From the NCBI GenBank assembly GCA_963719855.1, contig CAVRDK010000004.1, forward strand, positions 1,116,001 through 1,180,000: a stretch of DNA of 64,000 nucleotides, in the 5' to 3' direction. Numbering within the stretch: position 1 is the first letter of the stretch; each line of letters begins with the position of its first letter. Positions 51,081 through 60,371 of the stretch are shown in pieces. A program made the translations under genes and the position numbers. The stretch is from CAIQPV01 sp963719855. Lineage in GTDB: Bacteria; Pseudomonadota; Gammaproteobacteria; Burkholderiales; Gallionellaceae. The notes beneath the pieces were generated by a model. That model was given only the letters and a program-made list of their open reading frames with translations, had not been told where the DNA came from and did no database searches.

Positions 51081-52337
51081 ATGTCGTCGGATAAAAACAA
51101 GGGTGACAAGTTGCTGTATTGCTCGTTTTGCGGTAAGAGCCAGCATGAAGTACGCAAACTGATTGCGGGCCCTTCGGTGTTCGTGTGCGACGAGTGCATC
51201 GAACTGTGTAACGATATTATCCGCGAAGAGAGCAACAGCGCGGTACCCGGCAAGGCGGACAGAAGCGACCTGCCGGTGCCGCACGAAATTCGCGCGAGCC
51301 TCGATGAATATGTGATCGGACAGGAGCAAGCCAAGAAAATCCTGTCCGTGGCGGTGTACAACCACTACAAGCGCCTGAAGAACACCGACAAGGATGGGGT
51401 GGAGCTGTCCAAGAGTAATATCCTGCTGATCGGCCCGACCGGTTCCGGCAAGACGCTATTGGCGCAGACCATGGCGCGTTTGCTTAACGTGCCGTTTGTG
51501 ATGGCGGATGCGACCACACTGACCGAGGCGGGCTACGTCGGCGAGGATGTCGAGAACATCATCCAGAAGCTGTTGCAGGCGTGCGATTACGATGTGGAGA
51601 AAGCGCAGCGCGGCATCGTTTACATCGACGAGATCGACAAGATCTCGCGCAAGTCGGACAATCCCTCGATTACCCGTGATGTTTCCGGCGAGGGCGTGCA
51701 GCAGGCACTGCTCAAGCTGATCGAAGGCACCAAGGCATCAGTGCCGCCGCAGGGTGGACGCAAGCATCCAAACACCGAATTCCTGCAAGTAGACACCACC
51801 AACATCCTGTTCATTTGCGGTGGTGCGTTTGACGGTCTGGAAAAGGTCATCCGCAATCGCTCCGAAAAAGCCGGTATCGGCTTCAGTGCGAACTTGGCCA
51901 AACGCGATGACAAGAAGGGGATTGGCAAGGTGCTGCGAGAAGTGGAGCCGGAGGACTTGATCAAGTTTGGCCTGATCCCCGAGTTTGTAGGTCGCCTGCC
52001 GGTGGTCGCCACGTTGGAAGAACTCGACGAAGCTGCACTGATCCAGATTCTGACCGAGCCAAAAAATGCGCTGACCAAGCAGTATCAGAAACTGTTCGCG
52101 ATGGAAGGTGTTGGGCTGGAGTTCCGTGACGGGGTGTTGCAGGCTATCGCCAAGAAAGCACTGGCACGCAAAGCCGGTGCGCGCGGCCTGCGCTCCATCA
52201 TGGAGCATGCCCTGCTCGACACCATGTTTGACCTGCCCTCCATGCAGAATGTGGAGAAGGTGGTGCTGGATGAAAACAGCGCAAGCGGCGAGATTCTGCC
52301 TGTGGTGATGTACGCGGATACGCCAAAGGCCGCATAG
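51081..52337 (+). CDS. clpX: Clp protease ATPase subunit ClpX
   Basis: A 418-residue ClpX of normal length. The N-terminal zinc domain has four cysteines (YCSFCGKSQ, CDECIELC). The AAA+ module has Walker A GPTGSGKTLLAQ, Walker B IVYIDEIDKI and the IGF-type ClpP-binding loop GIGFSANL. It unfolds substrates for ClpP. Confidence 0.98.
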   Translation: MSSDKNKGDKLLYCSFCGKSQHEVRKLIAGPSVFVCDECIELCNDIIREESNSAVPGKADRSDLPVPHEIRASLDEYVIGQEQAKKILSVAVYNHYKRLKNTDKDGVELSKSNILLIGPTGSGKTLLAQTMARLLNVPFVMADATTLTEAGYVGEDVENIIQKLLQACDYDVEKAQRGIVYIDEIDKISRKSDNPSITRDVSGEGVQQALLKLIEGTKASVPPQGGRKHPNTEFLQVDTTNILFICGGAFDGLEKVIRNRSEKAGIGFSANLAKRDDKKGIGKVLREVEPEDLIKFGLIPEFVGRLPVVATLEELDEAALIQILTEPKNALTKQYQKLFAMEGVGLEFRDGVLQAIAKKALARKAGARGLRSIMEHALLDTMFDLPSMQNVEKVVLDENSASGEILPVVMYADTPKAA

Positions 52338-52594
52338 CCCGGATGTTTCATAAATTAACGCGCGCCCTCGCTGGTCTTTTGTTTGCTATGCAAGATTTTG
52401 TTCCGTCGGGTGTATGAATAACTACACCGCTCCCTCACAAAATTTGCCTATCAAACAAAATTCTGCGCGATCATCACGCGAATTTATGAAATATCCGAGC
52501 TTGTTCTTCAAAAACAAGGTGGTGCGCGGCAACTTGAATTATTTTGCCGCGCCCCCATCTAACTTGCACGTTAATTTTACTGAAGAGCCCCGCC

Positions 52595-55021
52595 ATGACT
52601 GAACACGACAATAATACCCCTGCTACCGTTGGCCTGTACCCTTTGCTGCCTTTGCGCGATGTCGTGGTATTCCCACATATGGTGATTCCGTTGTTTGTCG
52701 GGCGCGCGAAGTCCATCAAGGCGCTGGAAGCCGCCATGGAGGCGGGCAAGAGCATCGTGCTGGTGGCGCAGAAATCCGCCGCCAAGGATGAGCCTTCGAT
52801 CGAAGACTTGTACCACATCGGCAGCATTGCCAACATCCTGCAAATGCTCAAATTGCCGGACGGTACCGTCAAGGTGCTGGTGGAGGGTACGCAGCGCGCT
52901 AAAGTGCTGCGCGTACTGGACGAAAAGTCCCATTTCGACGCTGATGTCGAGCCGGTGCAGGCAGATGATAGCCTTGGCTCCGAGGCCGAGGCGATGCGCC
53001 GGGCGCTGATCAACCAGTTCGACCAATACGTAAAACTCAACAAGAAAATCCCGCCGGAAATCCTGACTTCATTGGCCGGGATAGACGATGCCGGGCGCTT
53101 GGCGGATACCATCGCCGCGCATCTGCCGCTCAAGCTGGAGCAGAAGCAAGAAGTGCTGGAAATTTTTGATGTGCGCAAGCGCCTCGAACATTTGCTCGGC
53201 CTGCTGGAAGCGGAGTTGGACATCCTGCAAGTGGAAAAACGCATCCGTGGACGCGTCAAGCGCCAGATGGAAAAGAGCCAGCGCGAGTATTACCTGAACG
53301 AACAAGTGAAGGCGATCCAGAAGGAATTGGGCGAGGGCGAAGAAGGCGCGGATATTGATGAGCTGGACAAAAAAATCAAGGCTGCGCACATGCCCAAGGA
53401 AGCGCGCACCAAGGCCGAAGCTGAACTGAAGAAACTGAAGCTAATGTCCCCCATGTCCGCCGAGGCGACGGTGGTGCGCAACTACATAGACGTGCTGGTG
53501 GGATTGCCGTGGAAAAAGAAAACCAAGATCAGCACCGACCTGAAAAATGCCGAGGAGGTATTGGAGGCAGATCACTATGGTCTGGAGAAGGTCAAGGAAC
53601 GCATCGTCGAGTACCTCGCAGTGCAGCAGCGCGTGGACAAGATGAAAGCTCCGATCCTGTGCCTGGTCGGGCCACCAGGAGTGGGCAAAACCTCGCTGGG
53701 ACAATCCATCGCGCGCGCGACCAACCGCAAGTTCATGCGTATGTCGCTGGGCGGGGTGCGTGACGAATCGGAAATACGCGGCCATCGCCGTACTTATATT
53801 GGCTCCATGCCGGGCAAGATTTTGCAGAACATGACCAAAGTGGGCGTGAAGAATCCTTTGTTCCTGCTCGATGAAGTGGACAAGATGGGCATGGACTTCC
53901 GTGGCGATCCTTCCTCTGCATTGCTCGAAGTGCTCGATCCGGAACAGAACCATACTTTCGTCGACCACTATGTCGAAGTCGAGTACGACTTGTCCGATGT
54001 AATGTTTGTGGCTACCGCGAACAGCATGAACATTCCCGCACCATTGCTGGATCGCATGGAAATCATTCATGTGTCGAGCTACACCGAAGACGAGAAGCTC
54101 AACATCGCGACGCGCTACCTTATTCCCAAGGCGCTGAAGAACAATGGCATGAAGGCTGAAGAAATCAGCATTTCGGAAAGCGCCATCCGCGACATCCTGC
54201 GTTATTACACGCGCGAGGCGGGGGTGCGCGGGCTGGAGCGCGAGCTTTCCAAGATATGCCGCAAGGTGGTCAAGGCGCTGCTGCTCAAGGGGCGCGACGG
54301 CAAAGTGGCCAAGGTGATGGTGAACGCTCGCAACCTGGATAAATATCTGGGCGTGCGGCGCTACTCTTACGGCATCGCGGAAAAGCTTAATCAGGTCGGT
54401 CAGGTGACCGGCTTGGCGTGGACTGAAGTCGGCGGCGAGTTGCTGACCATCGAAACAGCAGTGTTACCTGGCAAGGGCAAGACTACCACCACCGGCAAGT
54501 TGGGCGAGGTGATGCAGGAGTCTATCCAGGCCGCTCTCAGTGTGGTGCGCAGCCGTGCCCGTGCTTTGGGCATCGCCGAGGATTTTTACCAGAAGAACGA
54601 TTTGCATATCCACTTGCCGGAGGGTGCTACCCCCAAGGATGGGCCGAGCGCAGGCGTTGGCATTTGCACGGCGATGGTGTCAGCCCTGACGGGTATCCCG
54701 GTGCGCGCGGATGTGGCGATGACCGGCGAAATTACGTTGCGCGGTGAAGTGTTGCCGATCGGCGGATTGAAGGAAAAACTGCTGGCGGCACAACGCGGCG
54801 GTATCAAGACCGTATTGATACCGGAAGAAAACACCAAGGATCTCGTGGAGATTCCTGACAACGTCAAGAACAAGCTGGACATCCACCCCGTTAAATGGAT
54901 AGATCAGGTGCTGGAGATGGCTTTGGAGCACAAGCCGGTACCGTTACCGGAAGTGGTGCCGGAGATCAAGCCTGTTCCGGCTGTGGAAGAAAATCACAGC
55001 ACCTCTGTAATCAAGCACTGA
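52595..55021 (+). CDS. lon: ATP-dependent protease Lon
   Basis: An 808-residue LonA protease. The N-terminal substrate domain starts LYPLLPLRDVVVFPHM; the ATPase has Walker A GPPGVGKTSLGQ near residue 358. The protease domain has the catalytic Ser in TPKDGPSAGVGI and the Lys in GGLKEKLLAA. ATG 52595 is preferred because LonA homology begins within 15 residues of it; an in-frame upstream start at 52544 adds non-conserved residues. It follows clpX as in many proteobacteria. Confidence 0.98.
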   Translation: MTEHDNNTPATVGLYPLLPLRDVVVFPHMVIPLFVGRAKSIKALEAAMEAGKSIVLVAQKSAAKDEPSIEDLYHIGSIANILQMLKLPDGTVKVLVEGTQRAKVLRVLDEKSHFDADVEPVQADDSLGSEAEAMRRALINQFDQYVKLNKKIPPEILTSLAGIDDAGRLADTIAAHLPLKLEQKQEVLEIFDVRKRLEHLLGLLEAELDILQVEKRIRGRVKRQMEKSQREYYLNEQVKAIQKELGEGEEGADIDELDKKIKAAHMPKEARTKAEAELKKLKLMSPMSAEATVVRNYIDVLVGLPWKKKTKISTDLKNAEEVLEADHYGLEKVKERIVEYLAVQQRVDKMKAPILCLVGPPGVGKTSLGQSIARATNRKFMRMSLGGVRDESEIRGHRRTYIGSMPGKILQNMTKVGVKNPLFLLDEVDKMGMDFRGDPSSALLEVLDPEQNHTFVDHYVEVEYDLSDVMFVATANSMNIPAPLLDRMEIIHVSSYTEDEKLNIATRYLIPKALKNNGMKAEEISISESAIRDILRYYTREAGVRGLERELSKICRKVVKALLLKGRDGKVAKVMVNARNLDKYLGVRRYSYGIAEKLNQVGQVTGLAWTEVGGELLTIETAVLPGKGKTTTTGKLGEVMQESIQAALSVVRSRARALGIAEDFYQKNDLHIHLPEGATPKDGPSAGVGICTAMVSALTGIPVRADVAMTGEITLRGEVLPIGGLKEKLLAAQRGGIKTVLIPEENTKDLVEIPDNVKNKLDIHPVKWIDQVLEMALEHKPVPLPEVVPEIKPVPAVEENHSTSVIKH

Positions 55022-55080
55022 TGGGGCGCGCGTCAAGTCCTGCCAGAACGTGTTGAGATTAAGGTTTACCGGCGGTTTTC

Positions 55081-55113
55081 AAAGCCCTGTCAATTTCTTG
55101 GCAGGGCTTTTTG
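55081..55113 (+). terminator. Rho-independent terminator of lon
   Basis: AAAGCCCTG (55081-55089) pairs with CAGGGCTTT (55102-55110), followed by more T residues. It lies 60 bases after the lon stop. Confidence 0.8.
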
Positions 55114-55125
55114 TTTGGTGTTGCC

Positions 55126-55315
55126 TGATGAAATTGCTGATAGAACTACTGATGAGGCTACTAGCCATTCCGCTAAGCCCCAAAGTGCGGGGCAAGCGGC
55201 TGGTTATAGCCATCTCACTGATAAAACTACTAGCCATTCCACTAGGCTATCAAACGACAATAGCCAAGTGGCTGGTTATAAGGCAGCAAGCTGCCAAGTG
55301 ATTGGTTACAGCCAA
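55126..55315. repeat. Cluster of degenerate CTACTAGCC / GCTGGTTATAGCC repeats
   Basis: The word CTACTAGCCATTCC occurs at about 55159 and 55228. GCTGGTTATA occurs twice and ATTGGTTACAGCC once. A related stretch (TAGCCATT, ACTGATGAAACTACTAGC) lies upstream of groES at about 2973-3001. No coding capacity is supported. Confidence 0.55.
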
Positions 55316-55331
55316 CTGACTGCATCTGAAT

Positions 55332-55637
55332 TCAGGCATTCGCCTTCAACATCACTCGTTCCACCTGCACGCTTGCGTTTCCATCGCTTAGCCACACCTG
55401 CCCATCCTGTATGGTGCATTGTACCTGCATGGTGCGTTGCGCCAGATTGGCGATGGCGCGCGTGCTCTCCACCGGCAGGTTAATCACGGTGAGGTTCTTG
55501 AGTCGCTCAAACTGGCTGCTGTTCTGCGCGAACCACATGTCGGCGGTGCGTCCGCCATAGGTATAAACAATCACCTGATTGGAGCGCCCGCAGCCTTGCG
55601 GATCAGCTTCTCGTCGGGCAATCCCACGTCTATCCAC
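55332..55637 (-). CDS. yaeQ: YaeQ family protein, C-terminal part (frameshifted)
   Basis: This frame carries the second half of YaeQ: CGRSNQVIVYTYGGRTADMW then LKNLTVINLPVEST and QVQCTIQDGQVWLSD. The conserved sequence starts in mid-frame, and its first residues (MDRRGIARREADP) are out-of-register. Rejoining to 55571-55876 requires one extra base near 55600. YaeQ is a PD-(D/E)XK-like fold protein of unclear function. Confidence 0.85.
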   Translation of the reverse strand: MDRRGIARREADPQGCGRSNQVIVYTYGGRTADMWFAQNSSQFERLKNLTVINLPVESTRAIANLAQRTMQVQCTIQDGQVWLSDGNASVQVERVMLKANA

Positions 55638-55876
55638 AGCTCAATCGCCCCGGTTAGATCTTTCAGCCATAAGTCCGCCTCATCATCAGCGGTCATGCCC
55701 TGTCCAAACTCAAGATACTCATGTGCATGCAGTGCGAAGGCCAACAAGCGCACCATCATGCGCTCATCGGTTTCCGATGGATGGCGTGCCAGCATCAGCG
55801 CGTGATCCTGATAGTAGTGACGCTCCATGTCCGCGATTTGCAGATTGACTTTGAAGATGGTTGCTTTGATGGCCAT
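55571..55876 (-). CDS. yaeQ: YaeQ family protein, N-terminal part (frameshifted)
   Basis: This frame begins MAIKATIFKVNLQIADMERH, the normal YaeQ start, and continues to GLPDEKLIRKA, then leaves the family sequence and stops at GAPIR. The remaining conserved half is in another frame (55332-55637). One base appears to be missing in AAGGCTGCGG. The complete protein would be about 182 residues, the usual size. Confidence 0.88.
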   Translation of the reverse strand: MAIKATIFKVNLQIADMERHYYQDHALMLARHPSETDERMMVRLLAFALHAHEYLEFGQGMTADDEADLWLKDLTGAIELWIDVGLPDEKLIRKAAGAPIR

Positions 55877-55895
55877 GAATTTCCTGAATCAAGAA

Positions 55896-56309
55896 TTATT
55901 CTACTACCCGTCCGCGCATGCTCTTCACCGCGCCGCGCCTGACCTTGCTCTCCAGCCTCTTCCTCTGCGAACTGCGCGTGGGCTTGGTTGCACGGCGGAC
56001 AGTAGGCAGCACCGCAATGCTTTGCACCAATTCTTTCAAGCGTCGTAATGCCTCGCCGCGATTCTTGTCCTGGCTGCGGAATTCCTGCGCTTTGATGATC
56101 ACCACGCCCTCTTTGGTAATACGCTGATCGCTCAGCCTGACGAGCCGCTCCTTAAATTCCTCCGGCAGCGAAGAAGCAGCGATATCGAAACGCAAATGGA
56201 TCGCGCTGGATACCTTGTTTACATTTTGCCCGCCCGCGCCTTGTGCACGAATCGCGCTGATCTCGATCTCGCAATCGGGGATGGTCACGTTGTGGGAGAT
56301 GTATAGCAT
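55896..56309 (-). CDS. arfB: Peptidyl-tRNA hydrolase ArfB (ribosome rescue)
   Basis: A 137-residue ArfB/YaeJ. The catalytic GGQ is in IRAQGAGGQNVNKV near residue 25. A basic tail (RRATKPTRSSQRKRLESK) that enters the mRNA channel of stalled ribosomes follows. It hydrolyses peptidyl-tRNA on non-stop complexes. It is followed by yaeQ on the same strand after 19 bases. Confidence 0.96.
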   Translation of the reverse strand: MLYISHNVTIPDCEIEISAIRAQGAGGQNVNKVSSAIHLRFDIAASSLPEEFKERLVRLSDQRITKEGVVIIKAQEFRSQDKNRGEALRRLKELVQSIAVLPTVRRATKPTRSSQRKRLESKVRRGAVKSMRGRVVE

Positions 56310-56347
56310 GACTTATTCCAAGTTGGCATAAAAATACAGCACTTATT

Positions 56348-56403
56348 GTGGGAGCGGCTTTAGCCGCGATGTATTTTAGTTTCGCGGCTAAAGCCGCTCC
56401 CAC
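56348..56403. repeat. REP-type palindrome
   Basis: GTGGGAGCGGCTTTAGCCGC at 56348-56367 plus GA is followed by a 12-base loop region and its exact reverse complement at 56382-56403. This resembles the GTGGGAGCGG REP elements known from pseudomonads and relatives. It lies between arfB and the S4-domain gene. Confidence 0.85.
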
Positions 56404-56421
56404 GAAGCAGTTCAACAGCTA

Positions 56422-56637
56422 TCATGCGCTCACTTGAATGCGCACATCGCCCATCGTCACCACCGAGCCTGCGCGTATTTTGCAAGTCTTGCGCAACTCG
56501 ACATGCCCATCCACCGACACCACGCCTTCTGCGACCAGCGCCTTACCCGCGCCGCCGCTGTCGCACACACCAACCAGTTTGAGCAGTTGGTTGAGTTCAA
56601 CATATTCGCTTTTGAGTTGGAATTCGAGTTGTTGCAT
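56422..56637 (-). CDS. Small S4-domain RNA-binding protein
   Basis: A 71-residue YbcJ-like S4 domain protein: LNQLLKLVGVCDSGGAGKAL then GVVSVDGHVELRKTCKIRAG is the S4 fold pattern. Its ATG 56637 overlaps the prfC TGA by one base (TGATG); GTG 56640 is an alternative. It probably binds structured RNA; the target is unknown. Confidence 0.85.
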   Translation of the reverse strand: MQQLEFQLKSEYVELNQLLKLVGVCDSGGAGKALVAEGVVSVDGHVELRKTCKIRAGSVVTMGDVRIQVSA

Positions 56638-58277
56638 CACAATTTCACCGCATGTTCGCGCGTGGTATGGAACACCACTTTAGGCCAGCGTTCCTGCGTA
56701 AGTTTCAAGTTGACATTGTTCGGCGCGAGGTAGGCCATGTTGCCTGCGGCGTCGTAGGAAACGTTGTTGGATAGCGCTTTCTCGAAATCGGCGAGCATCT
56801 TCTTGTCGTCGCAGGTGACCCAGCGCGCGCTGGTGGTGCTGGTTCCCTCGAACATCGCGTCCACGCCGTATTCCCCTTGCAGGCGGCTGGCGACCACATC
56901 GAACTGCAACACACCGACCGCACCCAGAATCAAATCGCCGCCGTTGACCGGCTTGAACACCTGTACCGCGCCTTCTTCGCCGAGCTGCTGCAAACCCTTG
57001 TGCAACTGTTTGACCTTGATCGGGTTGCGGATGCGCACCGAGCGGAAAAAGTCCGGTGCAAAATATGGGATGCCGGTGAATTGCAACAGTTCGCCTTCGG
57101 AGAAACTATCGCCGATCTGCATGTTACCGTGGTTGGGCAGGCCGATGATATCTCCCGCGTATGCCTCTTCCACCTGCTCACGGCTGGAGGCCATGAAAGT
57201 TACCACATTGGATACGCGAATCTCGCGGTTGATGCGCAGGTGCTTGATCTTCATGCCGCGCTCGAAATGGCCGGAACACACGCGCAGAAAGGCGATGCGG
57301 TCGCGGTGATTGGCATCCATGTTGGCTTGTATCTTGAATACGAAGCCGGAGAAAGCCTGCTCCGTCGGCTGCACAGTACGTACCGTGGCATCGCGTTCAA
57401 TCGGCGCGGGCGCCCAATCCAGCAGCGCATTGAGAATCTCGCGCACGCCGAAATTGTTGATCGCCGAACCGAAAAATACCGGCGTCTGCTTGCCGTCGAG
57501 GAAGCGTTGCTGATCGAAGGGATGCGATGCGCCGTTCACCAGCTCCACTTCCATCTTGAGCTGTTCGATTTCCAGCGGAAACATCTCGGCGAGGCGCGGA
57601 TTGTTGATGCCTTTGATGATTTCGAACTCCTGAGTATCGCGCTCTTCGCCCGCTGCAAACAACATGATCTCGTCGCGCAATAAGTGGTACACGCCGCGAA
57701 AAGTTTTACCCATGCCGATAGGCCAAGTCACCGGCGCACACTGGATGTTGAGCACCGATTCCACTTCATCCAATAAATCCAGCGAATCGCGCACCTCACG
57801 ATCCATCTTGTTCATGAAGGTAATGATGGGCGTGTTGCGCATGCGGCACACGTTGAGCAGCTTGATGGTCTGCGCTTCAACACCCTTGGCTGCATCGATC
57901 ACCATCAGCGCGGAATCCACTGCGGTGAGCACGCGGTAAGTGTCCTCGGAAAAATCTTGGTGACCAGGCGTGTCGAGCAGATTCACCACGTGGTCGCGGT
58001 ACTCAAACTGCATCACCGAACTGGCCACGGAAATGCCGCGCTGCTTTTCAATCTCAAGAAAATCGGATGTGGCGTGACGGCCGCTCTTGCGCCCCTTCAC
58101 CGTTCCCGCCAACTGGATTGCGCCGGAAAACAGCAGCAGCTTTTCAGTAAGTGTGGTTTTGCCCGCGTCCGGGTGGGAGATGATGCCAAAGGTGCGGCGG
58201 CGCGCCACTTCGCGCGCAATCAGCTCGCGCGGCACGGCAGCGGGTTCGTCTATAGTTTGTTCGATGTCAGCGGGCAT
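56637..58277 (-). CDS. prfC: Peptide chain release factor 3
   Basis: A 546-residue translational GTPase that recycles RF1/RF2 after termination. GTPase motifs are SHPDAGKTTLTEK (G1) near residue 35, DTPGHQDFSEDT (G3) and FMNKMDREV (G4). KGRKSGRHATSDFLEIEK is characteristic of RF3. It is slightly longer than the Escherichia coli protein at the N-terminus. Confidence 0.97.
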   Translation of the reverse strand: MPADIEQTIDEPAAVPRELIAREVARRRTFGIISHPDAGKTTLTEKLLLFSGAIQLAGTVKGRKSGRHATSDFLEIEKQRGISVASSVMQFEYRDHVVNLLDTPGHQDFSEDTYRVLTAVDSALMVIDAAKGVEAQTIKLLNVCRMRNTPIITFMNKMDREVRDSLDLLDEVESVLNIQCAPVTWPIGMGKTFRGVYHLLRDEIMLFAAGEERDTQEFEIIKGINNPRLAEMFPLEIEQLKMEVELVNGASHPFDQQRFLDGKQTPVFFGSAINNFGVREILNALLDWAPAPIERDATVRTVQPTEQAFSGFVFKIQANMDANHRDRIAFLRVCSGHFERGMKIKHLRINREIRVSNVVTFMASSREQVEEAYAGDIIGLPNHGNMQIGDSFSEGELLQFTGIPYFAPDFFRSVRIRNPIKVKQLHKGLQQLGEEGAVQVFKPVNGGDLILGAVGVLQFDVVASRLQGEYGVDAMFEGTSTTSARWVTCDDKKMLADFEKALSNNVSYDAAGNMAYLAPNNVNLKLTQERWPKVVFHTTREHAVKL

Positions 58278-58351
58278 GATGGAAGTCGGTAAAAAGTGCG
58301 CAAGTCTAAAGGGTGTGCGAGGGAAAGTCTAACCTGGCTTAAATGCAGCCC

Positions 58352-58424
58352 GGTAGGATGCGGTGACGAAGGAACCGCATCGTTCGCGATTGATGCGGTT
58401 CGCAAGCTCACCACATCCTACGGC
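58352..58424. repeat. Palindromic dispersed repeat overlapping the GspE-like stop codon
   Basis: GGTAGGATGCGGTGA at about 58352-58366 mirrors TCACCACATCCTAC at 58408-58421. The inner words AACCGCATCG and GATGCGGTTCGC also pair. The stop codon of the ATPase gene (58418-58420) lies inside the left arm as read on the minus strand. Confidence 0.65.
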
Positions 58425-60208
58425 TGGCTTGCCGGCGGCGCCACCTTGATTACTTCATCCAGTGTCGTTACCCCCGCAGCCACCTTCAATGCCCCGGAAA
58501 TGCGCAACGGTTTCATGCCTTCGCTGCAGGCCACTTCACGGATGCGGACGACATCGGCAGTCGGGGTGATGAGCTTACGCAATTCCGGTGACATCAGCAG
58601 GATTTCATAAATCCCGATGCGCCCCGAATAGCCCGTCATGCGGCATTCAAGGCAACCCGTCTGGTGTTGAAGCTGGTTTGGTCGACTGGCTTTCCATGGC
58701 GCCACGAGGATATCCCACAACTCGTTTTCTGCCGCCCGTAGCGGCTGCGGTTGCTTGCAGTGCGGGCACAGCGTGCGCACCAGCCGTTGCCCCATCACGC
58801 CGAGTACTGTGGCGTTGATCATGTATGGCGCCACGCCGAGATCAAGCAGGCGGGTGATGGCCGACGGCGCATCATTGGTGTGCAGCGTGGATAGCACGAG
58901 GTGGCCGGTCAGCGCCGCCTGAATCGCCATATCGGCGGTTTCCAGATCACGGATTTCGCCTACCATGATGATGTCAGGATCTTGTCGCATCAGCGCCCGT
59001 AACCCGTCCACGAAATTGAGATCGATGCCGTGTTGCACCTGCATCTGGTTGAATGCCGGTTCGACCATTTCAATCGGGTCTTCGATGGTGCAGACATTTA
59101 CATCCGGTGTCGCCAGATGTTTGAGCGTCGAATACAGCGTGGTGGTCTTGCCCGAGCCGGTCGGGCCGGTGACGAGGATGATGCCGTTCGGCTGTATGGT
59201 CATCTGCTCCCAGCGCGCACGGTCTTCGGTGGAAAACCCGAGTTCGGAAAAATCGCGCACCAGCACCTCCGGGTCGAAAATCCGCATCACCAGCTTTTCG
59301 CCGAAGGCCGTCGGCAGGGTAGACAGACGCAACTCCACTTCCTGTCCATCGGCGGTGCGCGTCTTGATGCGGCCATCCTGCGGGCGGCGTTTTTCGACCA
59401 CGTCCATGCGGCCAAGAATCTTGATCCGGCTGGTCATGGCAGTCATCACCGACATCGGAATCTGGTATACCTGATGCAGTACGCCATCAATGCGGAATCG
59501 CACAATTCCCATATCGCGCCGTGGCTCGATGTGGATGTCCGAAGCGCGCTGTTCGAAAGCATATTGCCATAGCCAGTCTACGATATGGACGATGTGCTGG
59601 TCATTGGCGTCGAACTGGCGGTTGGTCTTGCCCATATCAACCAACTGCTCGAACGAGGCTTGCCCGGACACGCCCTGACGATCTTTCTGTGCCGCTGTCT
59701 TTACCGAGCGCGCCAGATTGTAGAACTCGACCAGATAGCGGTTGATGTCCACCGGCGTGGCAACGACGCGGCGGATGTCCTTGCGCAGGATCTGCTTGAG
59801 CACTTCCTCCCAGCTGCGCAGAAAAGGTTCGGCGGTGGCGATTACCACCTCGCGCGGAGTCACCTGCACCGGCAGGATGCCAAAGCGCGCGGCATAGTCA
59901 TTGGACATGATGTCAGTGACTGCGGAGAAATCTATCTTCAGAGGGTCAATGTGAAAATACTCCAGCCCGGCATGGCCTGCCAACCACTCTGTCAGCGCTT
60001 CGAGATGCAGCGGCTTTTGCGGCGGCAACAGCGATTTCCAGTTCTGGCTGGCGACAGACATCAGCGGGTGAGTATCGTTACTGCTGAGGCGACGCTCCGC
60101 AAGCAGCGCATCGGCATCAGCCTGCCCCACTATGCCATCCTCCACCAGCGTGCCAAGTATCTCAGACAACGTCAGCTTGTGTTCCCGCGTTTCCAGCGCC
60201 ATAAACAT
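58418..60208 (-). CDS. GspE/PulE-family secretion or pilus ATPase
   Basis: A 596-residue hexameric ATPase of the type II secretion/type IV pilus class. A T2SSE_N-type domain lies at about 70-180. Walker A is GPTGSGKTTTLYS near residue 350, the Asp box IEDPIEMVEPAFNQMQ and Walker B PDIIMVGEIRDLETA follow. A zinc site is formed by CPHCKQ and CLECRMTG. AAGGGA precedes ATG 60208. No other secretion or pilus genes are adjacent, so GspE, MshE or PilB roles cannot be separated. Confidence 0.92.
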   Translation of the reverse strand: MFMALETREHKLTLSEILGTLVEDGIVGQADADALLAERRLSSNDTHPLMSVASQNWKSLLPPQKPLHLEALTEWLAGHAGLEYFHIDPLKIDFSAVTDIMSNDYAARFGILPVQVTPREVVIATAEPFLRSWEEVLKQILRKDIRRVVATPVDINRYLVEFYNLARSVKTAAQKDRQGVSGQASFEQLVDMGKTNRQFDANDQHIVHIVDWLWQYAFEQRASDIHIEPRRDMGIVRFRIDGVLHQVYQIPMSVMTAMTSRIKILGRMDVVEKRRPQDGRIKTRTADGQEVELRLSTLPTAFGEKLVMRIFDPEVLVRDFSELGFSTEDRARWEQMTIQPNGIILVTGPTGSGKTTTLYSTLKHLATPDVNVCTIEDPIEMVEPAFNQMQVQHGIDLNFVDGLRALMRQDPDIIMVGEIRDLETADMAIQAALTGHLVLSTLHTNDAPSAITRLLDLGVAPYMINATVLGVMGQRLVRTLCPHCKQPQPLRAAENELWDILVAPWKASRPNQLQHQTGCLECRMTGYSGRIGIYEILLMSPELRKLITPTADVVRIREVACSEGMKPLRISGALKVAAGVTTLDEVIKVAPPASQP

Positions 60209-60276
60209 TCCCTTGGTTATTGCCGAACTATACTGTTATCGGGCGTTGTGCTCAATGGGCTGGGTAAAATGTAACC

Positions 60277-60304
60277 GTAGGGGCGTATTGCCATACGCCC
60301 CTAC
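60277..60304. repeat. Short palindrome upstream of the lexA-like gene
   Basis: GTAGGGGCGTAT at 60277-60288 mirrors ATACGCCCCTAC at 60293-60304. It resembles a dispersed repeat rather than an operator, and a terminator role for a transcript entering from the left is possible. Confidence 0.6.
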
Positions 60305-60334
60305 AATTGGTTCCGCTCACATGTGTTAATTATA

Positions 60335-60363
60335 TTGACAAACGAACGTTCGTTCCATATTGT
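60335..60363 (+). promoter_or_regulatory. Sigma-70 promoter with embedded LexA-type operator
   Basis: TTGACA at 60335-60340 and TATTGT at 60358-60363 are separated by exactly 17 bases. The spacer contains the perfect palindrome AACGAACGTTCGTT (60341-60354) and the GAAC-N4-GTTC pattern. Expected transcription start is about 60370, only two bases before ATG 60372. Confidence 0.75.
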
Positions 60364-60371
60364 ACGCACCT

